Below, piece by piece: positions 21,251-30,247 of a stretch of DNA of 35,937 nt (position 1 is the first letter of the stretch; every line of letters begins with the position of its first letter). A program made the translations under genes and the position numbers. Under the pieces are notes generated by a model. The model was not told the origin of the DNA, made no database searches, and saw only the letters and a program-made list of their open reading frames with translations. Source of the stretch: Thiobacillus sp. (GTDB taxonomy: Bacteria > Pseudomonadota > Gammaproteobacteria > Burkholderiales > Thiobacillaceae); assembly GCA_019911765.1 (NCBI GenBank), contig JAIOJU010000061.1, forward strand, positions 1 to 35,937, in the 5' to 3' direction.

Positions 21251-21454
21251 TAGCACTCAGCCGATTCCGGGAGCACAGCGGCAGCACCACCCCAGATAGC
21301 CGACCTCCATTGCCTTGAAACCACAACTGCGGTTCAGGGACGGCAGCCGACTTGCGCTCTCGCAGATAAAAAAGGGACGGCTATCCTTTTATTCAACGGG
21401 CGAATTTAACAATTCAACAAAAGGGAAATTGAGCAGGGCGATGCGCAAGATCGA

Positions 21455-21865
21455 TCACAGCACTTCTCTACAGAAAACAGCAGGCGTAACAATCCGGGTG
21501 CGCTCGATATGCCCGCGTTGCAGCAAGCCGGCACGGCGGTCGCCGGTCACCAGATAGTCCGCATTGCCAGCTGTGGCCATGGCCAGCAGAAACGCATCGT
21601 CCGGGTCATCGGTTTCAGCCTCAATGGTCAAGCGCTCCAGTATCACTGCGCGTTGCAGGTTGTTGACCATGACGCCCACTTTGGCGGGCTGTAAAACGGC
21701 CTGGAACTTGGGGTAACGACTGGCCCGGCGAATTTCATCGAGTTGCATCCGTGACGTCACCACCTCGAAACGCGCTGCTCGCCAGGCGCGATAGAATGCA
21801 TCGGGAAACCCGTGCGGCGAAATCAGTGTGCTGAACAGGATGTTGGTATCCAGCACCACCCACAT
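21455..21865 (-). CDS. PIN-domain toxin
   Basis: MWVVLDTNILFSTLIS..., DDPDDAFLLAMATAGNADYLVTGDRR: acidic PIN residues preserved. Confidence 0.92.
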   Translation of the reverse strand: MWVVLDTNILFSTLISPHGFPDAFYRAWRAARFEVVTSRMQLDEIRRASRYPKFQAVLQPAKVGVMVNNLQRAVILERLTIEAETDDPDDAFLLAMATAGNADYLVTGDRRAGLLQRGHIERTRIVTPAVFCREVL

Positions 21866-22104
21866 CAGTTCTTGCGTGCCGACTGGAGGGCTTCATCGAC
21901 CATTGCGGTCAAATCGGCTTCGCTCACGATTGCATTGGCGGCCTTGGCCTGTTCAGCTGTCAGTTCGAGGATGTGCGCCCGTACCGCTTCTTCGATGAAA
22001 CGCGACAAGTCGCCTTTTCTGCCGCCGCCCTGGCTTGCCAGAAACATGCGTAGGGATTGATCTGTATCAGCCGAGACGGCAACATTCCAACGTATGGTGT
22101 CCAT
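21865..22104 (-). CDS. Ribbon-helix-helix-type antitoxin
   Basis: 79 aa MDTIRWNVAVSADTDQSLRMFLASQGGGRKGDLSRFIEEAVRAHILE...; stop overlaps toxin ATG by 1 nt. Confidence 0.82.
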   Translation of the reverse strand: MDTIRWNVAVSADTDQSLRMFLASQGGGRKGDLSRFIEEAVRAHILELTAEQAKAANAIVSEADLTAMVDEALQSARKN

Positions 22105-22122
22105 GCTTGCGCTCCTGGATGA

Positions 22123-22138
22123 GTGTTTATGTGTTTAT
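22123..22138. promoter_or_regulatory. Tandem GTGTTTAT direct repeat upstream of antitoxin
   Basis: GTGTTTAT GTGTTTAT, about 20 bp upstream of antitoxin ATG; candidate RHH operator. Confidence 0.4.
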
Positions 22139-22217
22139 ACACCGACATCTGTAGCGACGCAACGCATGTTGTCACACGCGGGAAAGTACATAAATATCCG
22201 GGCCAAAATCGCTACGT

Positions 22218-22754
22218 TCAGTCTTTGAGACGATCAGCGAATTTAGCCCGCGCCTTGGTCACCTTTGGCGCCACCACAAACTGGCAGTAAGGCTGGTGGG
22301 GATTCTGGTCGAAGTAGCCCTGGTGATAATCCTCGGCCGGGTAAAACGTCTCCGCCTCGGTGACTTCGGTCACGATGGGGGCATTGAACTGGCTGGCTGC
22401 GGTGAGTTCGGCGATGACGGCTTCAGCTTCGGCTTTCTGTTCCGGCGTGTGCCAGAAAATGGCCGAGCGATACTGGGTGCCGACGTCGTTGCCCTGGCGG
22501 TTCAGTTGCGTGGGGTCGTGCAGGGTGAAGAAGATTTCCAGCAGGTCACGATAGGAAATCACGTCTGGATCAAAGGTGATCTGTACCACCTCGGCATGGC
22601 CGGTATCGCCGTTGCAGATATCCTTGTAGGTGGGATTAAGGGTGTGGCCGCCCATGTAGCCCGATACGGCGGATTCGACGCCACGCAGGCGGTTGAACAC
22701 CGATTCGATGCACCAGAAACAGCCGCCGGCGAGGGTTGCGATTGCATGGGGCAT
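22218..22754 (-). CDS. msrA: Peptide-methionine (S)-S-oxide reductase MsrA
   Basis: ATLAGGCFWCIESVFNRLRGVESAVSGYMGG; ATG 22754 preferred over listed ORF start. Confidence 0.96.
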   Translation of the reverse strand: MPHAIATLAGGCFWCIESVFNRLRGVESAVSGYMGGHTLNPTYKDICNGDTGHAEVVQITFDPDVISYRDLLEIFFTLHDPTQLNRQGNDVGTQYRSAIFWHTPEQKAEAEAVIAELTAASQFNAPIVTEVTEAETFYPAEDYHQGYFDQNPHQPYCQFVVAPKVTKARAKFADRLKD

Positions 22755-22767
22755 GGGGCATCTCCGC

Positions 22768-23376
22768 TTAAAGGATGGGGACAGTCTCCACGAACGACGT
22801 GCGGGTCGCAAGCTTGGCGGCCAGCCTGGCGAGGTTGGGATGGGCACTACGCCAGTCGATTTCACTGAAGCGGAAATCCAGATAGCCCAGCATGCAGCCG
22901 CAGGCGATATCGGCCAGGGTCATGCTGTTGCCGAGATACCAGGGCTTTTCGCCCAAGGCTTCGGCCAGGGCTTCCAGTCCGCGGAACATGGCTTTTTCCT
23001 GCAGCACCAGCCAATCGCTGCTCTGCTGTTCGGGCGCCCGCTTCTTTTCCATGAACACCAGCACGGCCGCGTCGGTGACGCCATCGGCCAGCGCCTCGAC
23101 GCCGCGCACCATCATGCGGCTTTTCGGTTCGTTTGGAATCAGGTGGCCGACCGGACTGACGTGGTCCAGGTATTCAACGATCACACGTGAATCGAACACG
23201 CTGACGCCATCTTCCAGCACCAGTACCGGCACCTTGCCGAGCGGGTTGAACGTGGGCACGGTGCTGTCGGGCAGCCAGGGATTTTCGACCTGAAGCTGGA
23301 ATGGAATTTTCTTTTCCAGCAGGACCACACGGGCTTTTCGGCCGAATGGGCTGGTAAGTGAGGTAACGAGTTTCAT
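22768..23376 (-). CDS. Glutathione S-transferase family protein
   Basis: MKLVTSLTSPFGRKARVVLLEKKIPFQL...VPTFNPLGKVPVLVLEDGVSVFDSRVIVEYLD. Confidence 0.93.
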   Translation of the reverse strand: MKLVTSLTSPFGRKARVVLLEKKIPFQLQVENPWLPDSTVPTFNPLGKVPVLVLEDGVSVFDSRVIVEYLDHVSPVGHLIPNEPKSRMMVRGVEALADGVTDAAVLVFMEKKRAPEQQSSDWLVLQEKAMFRGLEALAEALGEKPWYLGNSMTLADIACGCMLGYLDFRFSEIDWRSAHPNLARLAAKLATRTSFVETVPIL

Positions 23377-23382
23377 ATTGTT

Positions 23383-24063
23383 CTAATCCTGTGTCTCGCG
23401 TGATGACATGAGGTGCTGCTGCGCGCCGCCATTATCGCCCGCCAGCCCCGCTGTTCCAATCTGTTTGCGCAAGGCCGGCAGCACGTCCTGCTCGAACCAG
23501 GGATGACGTTTGAACCACAGACGATTGCGCGGGCTGGGATGGGGCAAGGGGAAATAGTCGGGGAGAAAATCGCGCCAGGCGGCGACGGTGTCGGCCAATG
23601 TCCGGCCACGGCGTTTGCCCAGGTAATACGCCTGGGCATAGGCGCCGATCAGCAAGGTCATCTGAATGTCCGGCATGGCCGCACGCAGCGGCGGATGCCA
23701 CAGCGGCGCACACTCCGGACGCGGCGGCAGGTCGCTGCCCTTGACCGTGCCGGGGTAGCACAGGCCGGTGGGGACGATGGCGATGCGCGAGACATCGTAG
23801 AACTGCTCGCGCGTCATCCCCAGCCATAGTCGCAGCTGGTCGCCGGACGGATCGTTCCAGGGGATGCCGGTTTCGTGCACGCGTCGTCCCGGCGCCTGGC
23901 CGACGATCAACAGGCGCGCGGTTGGAGAAACGCGCAGAACGGGGCGCGGTGGATGCGGCAAATTCGCGGCGCAGACCGTGCAGGCCTCGGCACGCGCAAC
24001 CAGGCCTGCGAGTGACCGGAGGTTACTGCCGCGAGTGGTCGACGACGAACTGCTTGACCGCAT
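23383..24063 (-). CDS. Uracil-DNA glycosylase family protein
   Basis: ARLLIVGQAPGRRVHETGIPWNDPSGDQLRLWLGMTREQFYD...LPHPSPRNRLWFKRHPWFE; start uncertain, ATG 24063 lies inside thrC. Confidence 0.85.
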   Translation of the reverse strand: MRSSSSSSTTRGSNLRSLAGLVARAEACTVCAANLPHPPRPVLRVSPTARLLIVGQAPGRRVHETGIPWNDPSGDQLRLWLGMTREQFYDVSRIAIVPTGLCYPGTVKGSDLPPRPECAPLWHPPLRAAMPDIQMTLLIGAYAQAYYLGKRRGRTLADTVAAWRDFLPDYFPLPHPSPRNRLWFKRHPWFEQDVLPALRKQIGTAGLAGDNGGAQQHLMSSRETQD

Positions 24064-25468
24064 TGACGTCGGCATCCATGACATGTTTCCGCTGCGGCTG
24101 CGCTTCCAGATCGGCAAGTTCGGCCGGCCGCACCGGCTCGATGCCAAGCGCCTCACGGATCGCATCGTCAAATTTGGCGGGCTGCGCGGTTTCCATGCAG
24201 ATCAGCGGCACGCCGGGCTCGCGGTGCTCCAGGCCGACCTTGATGCCGTCCGCCGTATGCGGGTCGATCATCGTGCCGTACACCTCGTACACGGTGCGGA
24301 TGGTGTCGATGCGGTTGGCGTGGTTGCTGGAGCCGGACACCATGCCGAAATCGGCGACGCGATCAAACAGGCTGCCTCCTTTGGGATCGGTATGGGCGTT
24401 CAGGTCGAAACTGCCGCCGGACTCGACCGTGCCCCACAGCGCGCGGATCCTGGCCGCATCGCGCCCCGACAGGTCGAACACAAAGCGCTCGAAGTTGGAC
24501 GCCTTGGAGATGTCCATCGACGGGCTGGAGGTATGCTTGGTTTCGGGGCGCGGACGATATACGCCGGTCTTGAAGAATTCGTCGAGCACGTCGTTTTCGT
24601 TGGAGGCGACGATCAGCTTGTTGATCGGCAGTCCCATCTGGCGTGCGATATGCCCAGCGCAAACGTTGCCGAAGTTGCCCGACGGCACCGAGAACGACAC
24701 GCTCTGGTCGTTGCTGTGGGTGGCGGCAAAATAGGCCTTGAAGTAATACACGCTCTGCGCGGCGACGCGTGCCCAGTTGATCGAATTGACCGCGCCGATA
24801 TGGTGTTTCGATTTGAACTCGAGATCGTTCGACACCGCCTTGACGATGTCCTGGCACTGGTCGAACACGCCGCGAATCACCAGATTCTGGATGTTGTCGT
24901 CCTGCAGCGCATACATCTGCGCCTGCTGGAAACGCGTCATGCCGTGCTCAGGCGACAGCATGAACACACGGATGCCGCGCTTGCCGCGCATGGCGTATTC
25001 GGCTGCCGAGCCGGTATCGCCCGAAGTCGCGCCCAGGATGTTCAGTTCGCCGTGGGTCTTGTCCAGCACATACTCGAACAGGTTGCCGAGCAACTGCATC
25101 GCCATGTCCTTGAACGCCAGCGTCGGGCCGTTCGACAGTCCCAGCACATGCAGGCCAGGCTCCAGCGTTTTCAGCGGAGTGATGTCCTCGGCGTTTTCAC
25201 CCGCGTTAGTAAAACGATAGACATCGGCGGTGTAGGTCTTGTCGATCAACTTGCGCAGGTCATCGTGCGGAATGTCGTCGATCAGACGCGACAGCACGGC
25301 AAACGCCAGTTCACGATAGTTCATGCCGCGCATGGCTTCGAGGTCGGCCGTGCTCAGCTTCGGATAGCTATCCGGCACATACAGGCCGCCATCGCTGGCC
25401 AGTCCGCCAAGCAGGATTTGCGTGAAGGACTGGATGGGAGCATTGCCGCGAGTGGATTGGTACTTCAT
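24023..25468 (-). CDS. thrC: Threonine synthase
   Basis: MKYQSTRGNAPIQSFTQILLGGLASDGGLYVPDSYPKL, GNGPTLAFKDMAMQ-type motif (SNGPTLAFKDMAMQLLG), GATSGDTGSAAEYAM. Confidence 0.97.
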   Translation of the reverse strand: MKYQSTRGNAPIQSFTQILLGGLASDGGLYVPDSYPKLSTADLEAMRGMNYRELAFAVLSRLIDDIPHDDLRKLIDKTYTADVYRFTNAGENAEDITPLKTLEPGLHVLGLSNGPTLAFKDMAMQLLGNLFEYVLDKTHGELNILGATSGDTGSAAEYAMRGKRGIRVFMLSPEHGMTRFQQAQMYALQDDNIQNLVIRGVFDQCQDIVKAVSNDLEFKSKHHIGAVNSINWARVAAQSVYYFKAYFAATHSNDQSVSFSVPSGNFGNVCAGHIARQMGLPINKLIVASNENDVLDEFFKTGVYRPRPETKHTSSPSMDISKASNFERFVFDLSGRDAARIRALWGTVESGGSFDLNAHTDPKGGSLFDRVADFGMVSGSSNHANRIDTIRTVYEVYGTMIDPHTADGIKVGLEHREPGVPLICMETAQPAKFDDAIREALGIEPVRPAELADLEAQPQRKHVMDADVNAVKQFVVDHSRQ

Positions 25469-25498
25469 GATTTCCCCAGGAGTGTATTTGGTGCGTTG

Positions 25499-26809
25499 TC
25501 AGGCGATCTGGTTCCGGCCGCGATGCTTGGCCAGATAGAGGCGTTGGTCGCACTCCGCGATCAGATTGTTCACAAGTTCGCTATCGATGAAGGAGGTCTT
25601 GTTGCCGCTGACTTCCAGCAGGCCGAAGCTGGCCTGCAAGGTCAGCTGTCCGGCACCGGTAGCCAAGGAATGCTCGGCTACCGCGCTGCGCAGCTTTTCC
25701 GCAACCTCCCATCCCTGCTGGTAACCGGTGGACGGCAGCATGAGCAAAAACTCATCTCCACCGAAGCGGAACATGAGATCGGACTGGCGCAGGCTGTTGC
25801 GGAGCGCATTCGCGAAATGCACGATGGCGCCATCGCCGACCGTATGGCCATGTCTGTCATTGATCTGCTTGAAGTGATCGACGTCACACATCAGCAGGCA
25901 GAAAGGCGTTTCTGTGGCACGCGATATCTCAAGCTGGTTGATCATCACCCGTTCCAGCGAGCGCCGGGTCAGGGCACCCGTCATCGGATCCTTGTTGTAA
26001 CTGATCATGATCACCATGCTGTTCAGCATGGATATCTCGTTGCCGAGGTCCAGCGAATAATTCTCGGCCTTCTTCATCAGGGCGTAGAGCGGCAGGCTGT
26101 CGCTTGCCAGTCCCACCATGCCGGCGATCTCGTCAACGACATGGTGCATGGCTGCATGGGTTTCGACCAGATGCATGTAATGGCTGCGGTCGCGCATGAG
26201 CTTGGCGCCCTCGCCATGCAGCCACTTGCCGAATTCGCATCGCTCGTGATGCGCCTCGGGCATGGCCGACCTGTCCCGTCCGGATACCGCGACCGTCAGC
26301 TGCTTGAGCCAGTCCAGATGCTTTTCAAAATGGATCAGCAGATTCTTCTCGGCCAGCGCGGAGATGTGGCGCAGGCGCACGTTGTTGCGATGGCCCAGCG
26401 TACCGAGGAAACCGGCGAGGTAGATTTTCGCCAGCGTATCCTCCAGCACGTCGAAGAAGGTCATGATCGCGCCGACGGCATTCATATTGCTGTCTCCGGC
26501 GGCCAGCCGGATCAGCAAGTCGCGCAGATGCGAAAGCTCGTGCGCGACGATCATGAAAGGCACGTTCTGTCCGCACATCCTCGTCATCAGTTCATGGCAG
26601 GCAGGGCTGTCATGATCGGCCAGCAACTGCTGCAGGCAATCAACGAGTTCCTCCTGCTCGAAACCGGGGCTGGTTCGGTGCTGCTCCAACTCCTCGATAT
26701 GCCAGGGCCCGACATACTGGTTGCGGGCCTGCCGGAAATACCGCCCCATATCCTGCCGAACGGACTCGGTGACAACCGATGCGAGTTCGTCGCCGGATAT
26801 GACGTTCAT
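25499..26809 (-). CDS. Diguanylate cyclase with N-terminal CZB-like zinc-binding region
   Basis: C-terminal RQSDLMFRFGGDEF (I-site RxxD + GGDEF); central HERCEFGKWLH and HYMHLVETHAAMHHVV CZB-like ligands. Confidence 0.88.
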   Translation of the reverse strand: MNVISGDELASVVTESVRQDMGRYFRQARNQYVGPWHIEELEQHRTSPGFEQEELVDCLQQLLADHDSPACHELMTRMCGQNVPFMIVAHELSHLRDLLIRLAAGDSNMNAVGAIMTFFDVLEDTLAKIYLAGFLGTLGHRNNVRLRHISALAEKNLLIHFEKHLDWLKQLTVAVSGRDRSAMPEAHHERCEFGKWLHGEGAKLMRDRSHYMHLVETHAAMHHVVDEIAGMVGLASDSLPLYALMKKAENYSLDLGNEISMLNSMVIMISYNKDPMTGALTRRSLERVMINQLEISRATETPFCLLMCDVDHFKQINDRHGHTVGDGAIVHFANALRNSLRQSDLMFRFGGDEFLLMLPSTGYQQGWEVAEKLRSAVAEHSLATGAGQLTLQASFGLLEVSGNKTSFIDSELVNNLIAECDQRLYLAKHRGRNQIA

Positions 26810-26857
26810 GGTGCGGAACGAGGACGCGTCAGACCGAACGGTACGGGGTGGTTCATG

Positions 26858-28171
26858 TTATCTGGCAGCCAGTTCTTCGAGGCGGATGCGCATCACCTGC
26901 CCCGCCACGGCATCGAGCGCCTCGATCTTGGTGATCGCGGCGTTGATGTTCTTTTCCACCGTGATGTGGGTCAGCAGAATGATATTGACCTGCTCTTCGC
27001 CTTCGGCCGGCTCCTTCTGCACCATGGCGTCGATGGAGATGCTGCCGTCGGCCAGGATGCGGGTGATGTCGGCCAGCACGCCGGGGCGGTCGAAGGCGCG
27101 CAGGCGCAGGTAGTACGCGGTGCGCACCTCTTCCATCGGCAGGATCGGCGTATCCGACAGCTGATCCGGCTGGAATGCCAGATGCGGCACACGGTGGTGC
27201 GGGTCGGCGGTGTGCAGGCGCGTCACGTCGACCAGGTCGGCGACCACGGCAGAAGCGGTCGGCTCGGCGCCGGCACCGGCGCCGTAATACAGCGTCGGGC
27301 CGACGGCGTCGCCCTTCACCAGCACGGCGTTCATCGCGCCATCGACATTGGCGAGCAGGCGACGCTCCGGGATCAGTGTCGGGTGCACACGCAGCTCGAT
27401 GCCGTTCTCGGCACGGCGTGCGATGCCCAGCAGCTTGATGCGGTAGCCGAGTTCCTCGGCGTATTGCACGTCTTCGCGTGTAAGTTTCGAGATGCCCTCG
27501 GTGTAGGCGTGGTCGAACTGCATCGGGATGCCGAAGGCAATGGCCGACAGGATGGTGAGCTTGTGCGCGGCGTCGATGCCTTCGATGTCGAAGGTCGGGT
27601 CGGCTTCGGCATAGCCCAGTGCCTGCGCTTCCTTCAGCACGTCCGCGAAGGCCGCGCCCTTGTCGCGCATCTCGGTGAGGATGAAGTTGCTGGTGCCGTT
27701 GATGATGCCGGCCAGCCACTCGATGCGGTTGGCGGTAAGGCCTTCGCGCAGCGCCTTGATGATGGGGATACCACCCGCCACGGCAGCCTCGAACGCGACC
27801 ATCACGCCCTTGGCCTGGGCCGCGGCAAAGATCTCGTTGCCGTGCTTGGCCACCAGATGCTTGTTGGCGGTGACCACGTGCTTGCCGTTGGCAATCGCCT
27901 GCATCACCAGTTCCCTGGCCGGCTCAAGACCGCCGATCAGCTCGACCACGATATCGATTTCGGGATCATCCACGACATCGAACGGATTGGTCGACAAGGG
28001 CAGATCGCCTGCCATGGCCTTGGCTTTTTCCAGATTGCGCACCGCAGCGCGCACCACGCGGATTTCGCGACCAGCGCGACGGCTGATTTCTTCTGCATTG
28101 CGGCGCAACACGGTGAGCGTGCCGCCACCGACCGTTCCCAGGCCCAGCAGGCCGACATTGATGGGTTTCAT
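26858..28171 (-). CDS. hom: Homoserine dehydrogenase
   Basis: MKPINVGLLGLGTVGGGTLTVL, C-terminal ACT domain (AYYLRLRAFDRPGVLADITRILADGSISIDAMVQ). Confidence 0.97.
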   Translation of the reverse strand: MKPINVGLLGLGTVGGGTLTVLRRNAEEISRRAGREIRVVRAAVRNLEKAKAMAGDLPLSTNPFDVVDDPEIDIVVELIGGLEPARELVMQAIANGKHVVTANKHLVAKHGNEIFAAAQAKGVMVAFEAAVAGGIPIIKALREGLTANRIEWLAGIINGTSNFILTEMRDKGAAFADVLKEAQALGYAEADPTFDIEGIDAAHKLTILSAIAFGIPMQFDHAYTEGISKLTREDVQYAEELGYRIKLLGIARRAENGIELRVHPTLIPERRLLANVDGAMNAVLVKGDAVGPTLYYGAGAGAEPTASAVVADLVDVTRLHTADPHHRVPHLAFQPDQLSDTPILPMEEVRTAYYLRLRAFDRPGVLADITRILADGSISIDAMVQKEPAEGEEQVNIILLTHITVEKNINAAITKIEALDAVAGQVMRIRLEELAAR

Positions 28172-28197
28172 TTAAATAATCTCAGTCAAAAAAACTG

Positions 28198-28424
28198 TTA
28201 TCCGCGAAGGACGCGAAGAGACGCGAAGTAAATTCAAAACAAAAAAGACATACCTTGGAAATCTGTCTTTTAGGGAAGCGCTGAATAAGTTGGTTTGCTG
28301 TGTGGTTCGACAGGCTCACCACGAATGGAATCAATCACTTACCGTTCGTCCTGAGCTTGTCGAAGGACTTGTTCAGCGCTTCCTTAGGGTTTTCTTCGTG
28401 CATCTTCGCGTCCTTCGCGGATAA
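28198..28424. repeat. Nested inverted-repeat element
   Basis: Outer perfect 22-bp IR TTATCCGCGAAGGACGCGAAGA (28198-28219)/TCTTCGCGTCCTTCGCGGATAA (28403-28424); inner GGAAGCGCTGAA (28274-28285)/TTCAGCGCTTCC (28372-28383); innermost GTTCGACAGGCTCACCACGAA.../CGTTCGTCCTGAGCTTGTCGAA. Confidence 0.88.
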
Positions 28425-28437
28425 AAAAACAAAAAAA

Positions 28438-29682
28438 TCAGCGATGTGAGCGCTGGCGGTCAAAGAACCGGCCCATGCGTTCAATCGCCTTGCTCAACTC
28501 TTCTTCATGCGGCAGGAACACGACGCGAATATGGTCAGGCGTCGGCCAGTTGAAGCCACTCCCCTGCACCACCAGTACCCGCTCTTCCTCCAGCAGCTTG
28601 AGGATGAACTTCTGGTCATCCTCGATCGGATACATCCTGGAGTCCATCCGCGGAAACAGGTACATCGCCGCCTTGGGTTTCACACAGCTGATACCGGGAA
28701 TCGAGGTCAGCAGGTCATGCGCCAGATCGCGCTGGCGGGCCAGCCGCCCGCCCGGCGCCACCAGATCGGTGATGCTTTGGTAGCCGCCCAATGCCGTCTG
28801 GATCCCGTACTGCCCCGGCACATTGGAACACAGCCGCATCGACGCCAGCATGTTGAGGCCTTCCAGATAATCCGAGGCGTGACGCTTGTCGCCCGACACG
28901 ATCAGCCAGCCCGAGCGATAGCCGCAGGCACGGTAATTCTTCGACAGGCCGTTGAAGGTCACGATCAGCACGTCGTCGGCCAGCGAAGCAACTGACGTGT
29001 GCGTCGCGCCGTCAAACAGCACCTTGTCATAGATTTCGTCGGCGTAAACAATCAGCTGGTTCTGCCGCGCGATTTCCAGAATGCCCAGCAGCAGATCGTC
29101 CGGATACAAGGCACCGGTGGGATTGTTCGGATTGATGATGACAATCGCCCGCGTGTGCGTCGTGATCTTGGAGCGGATATCGTCCAGGTCCGGCAGCCAG
29201 CCGGCACCTTCGTCGCAGATGTAGTGGCACGGCTTGCCGCCCGCCAGGCTCACTGCCGCCGTCCACAACGGGTAATCAGGCGCCGGCACCAGCACCTCGT
29301 CGCCGCTGTCCAGCAAGGCCTGCATCGCCATCACGATCAGTTCGGACACGCCGTTGCCGATGATGATGTCGTCGATCTGCACCCCGGCAATGCCCTTGCG
29401 CTGCGTTTCGTGCATGATCGCCTTGCGTGCCGAGAACAGTCCTTTCGAATCGCTGTAGCCCGATGCGTTGGGCAGGTTCAGGATCACGTCCTGCACGATT
29501 TCCTCGGGCGCCTCAAAGCCAAACGGAGCCGGGTTGCCGATGTTCAGCTTGATGATGCGCTGGCCGTCCTCTTCCATCTGCCGCGCGCGCGCCATCACCG
29601 GGCCACGGATGTCGTAGCAGACGTTATCGAGCTTGGACGATTTATTGATCGTGCGTAAACGTGGATTGTTCTCTGCCGTCAC
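28438..29682 (-). CDS. alaA: Alanine/pyridoxal phosphate-dependent aminotransferase AlaA-like
   Basis: KLNIGNPAPFGFEAPEEIVQDV, YADEIYDKVLFDGATHTSVASLADDVLIVTFNGLSKNYRACGYRSGW; GTG 29682 preceded by AGGAAG. Confidence 0.92.
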   Translation of the reverse strand: MTAENNPRLRTINKSSKLDNVCYDIRGPVMARARQMEEDGQRIIKLNIGNPAPFGFEAPEEIVQDVILNLPNASGYSDSKGLFSARKAIMHETQRKGIAGVQIDDIIIGNGVSELIVMAMQALLDSGDEVLVPAPDYPLWTAAVSLAGGKPCHYICDEGAGWLPDLDDIRSKITTHTRAIVIINPNNPTGALYPDDLLLGILEIARQNQLIVYADEIYDKVLFDGATHTSVASLADDVLIVTFNGLSKNYRACGYRSGWLIVSGDKRHASDYLEGLNMLASMRLCSNVPGQYGIQTALGGYQSITDLVAPGGRLARQRDLAHDLLTSIPGISCVKPKAAMYLFPRMDSRMYPIEDDQKFILKLLEEERVLVVQGSGFNWPTPDHIRVVFLPHEEELSKAIERMGRFFDRQRSHR

Positions 29683-29839
29683 GGCGTTCTTCCTGGTCAA
29701 CCTGCACAAAACCAAAGCAAAACAAAGCCTTGGAAAACGGGCGATTTTACCGGAGGCGCGGGGCCCGGGCAAACGAAACCGGGCGGCCTGCGCCCATTCT
29801 GGCGCTCACGACCCTGACGGAATCTGCTAAGGTTTGCCC

Positions 29840-30247
29840 ATGAAACTGCATCTCAACACCTGCGCCAACCAGCGCCTGTTCACCGGCTACGGCGACGATC
29901 ACGTCCTCATCAACGGCCAGCGCCACGAATCCAGCCTGCTGCTGTCGCCACAAGGCGTCGAGGTCGCCCCCTGGGCCGGGCTGGGGTTTGATGCACTGAC
30001 CGCCGAGCATTTCGAATGGGTGGCGCTGCGGGAACTGGATATTTTGCTGCTGGGCACGGGTAACCGGCTGCGGTTTCCCCATCCTTCGCTGACGCGGGCC
30101 CTGGCGGACGCGCAGATCGGGCTGGAGGTGATGGATGTGGGGGCGTTGTGCCGCACCTATAACATCCTGGTTGCCGAGGGGCGGAGCGTGGGGGCGGCGG
30201 TGTTGATTGAGCCAGCCCCACGCGGTGAAAGCAATCAGGGCCTGTAG
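29840..30247 (+). CDS. Mth938-like / DUF498 family protein
   Basis: MKLHLNTCANQRLFTGYGDDHVLINGQRHESSLLLSPQGVE...LLLGTGNRLRFP. Confidence 0.82.
   Translation: MKLHLNTCANQRLFTGYGDDHVLINGQRHESSLLLSPQGVEVAPWAGLGFDALTAEHFEWVALRELDILLLGTGNRLRFPHPSLTRALADAQIGLEVMDVGALCRTYNILVAEGRSVGAAVLIEPAPRGESNQGL

Noticed and set aside
23864-28231. 1455-aa plus-strand ORF as a real protein
   Set aside because: Antisense to thrC, a GGDEF gene and hom, each with clear family motifs; kept only as a low-interest oddity
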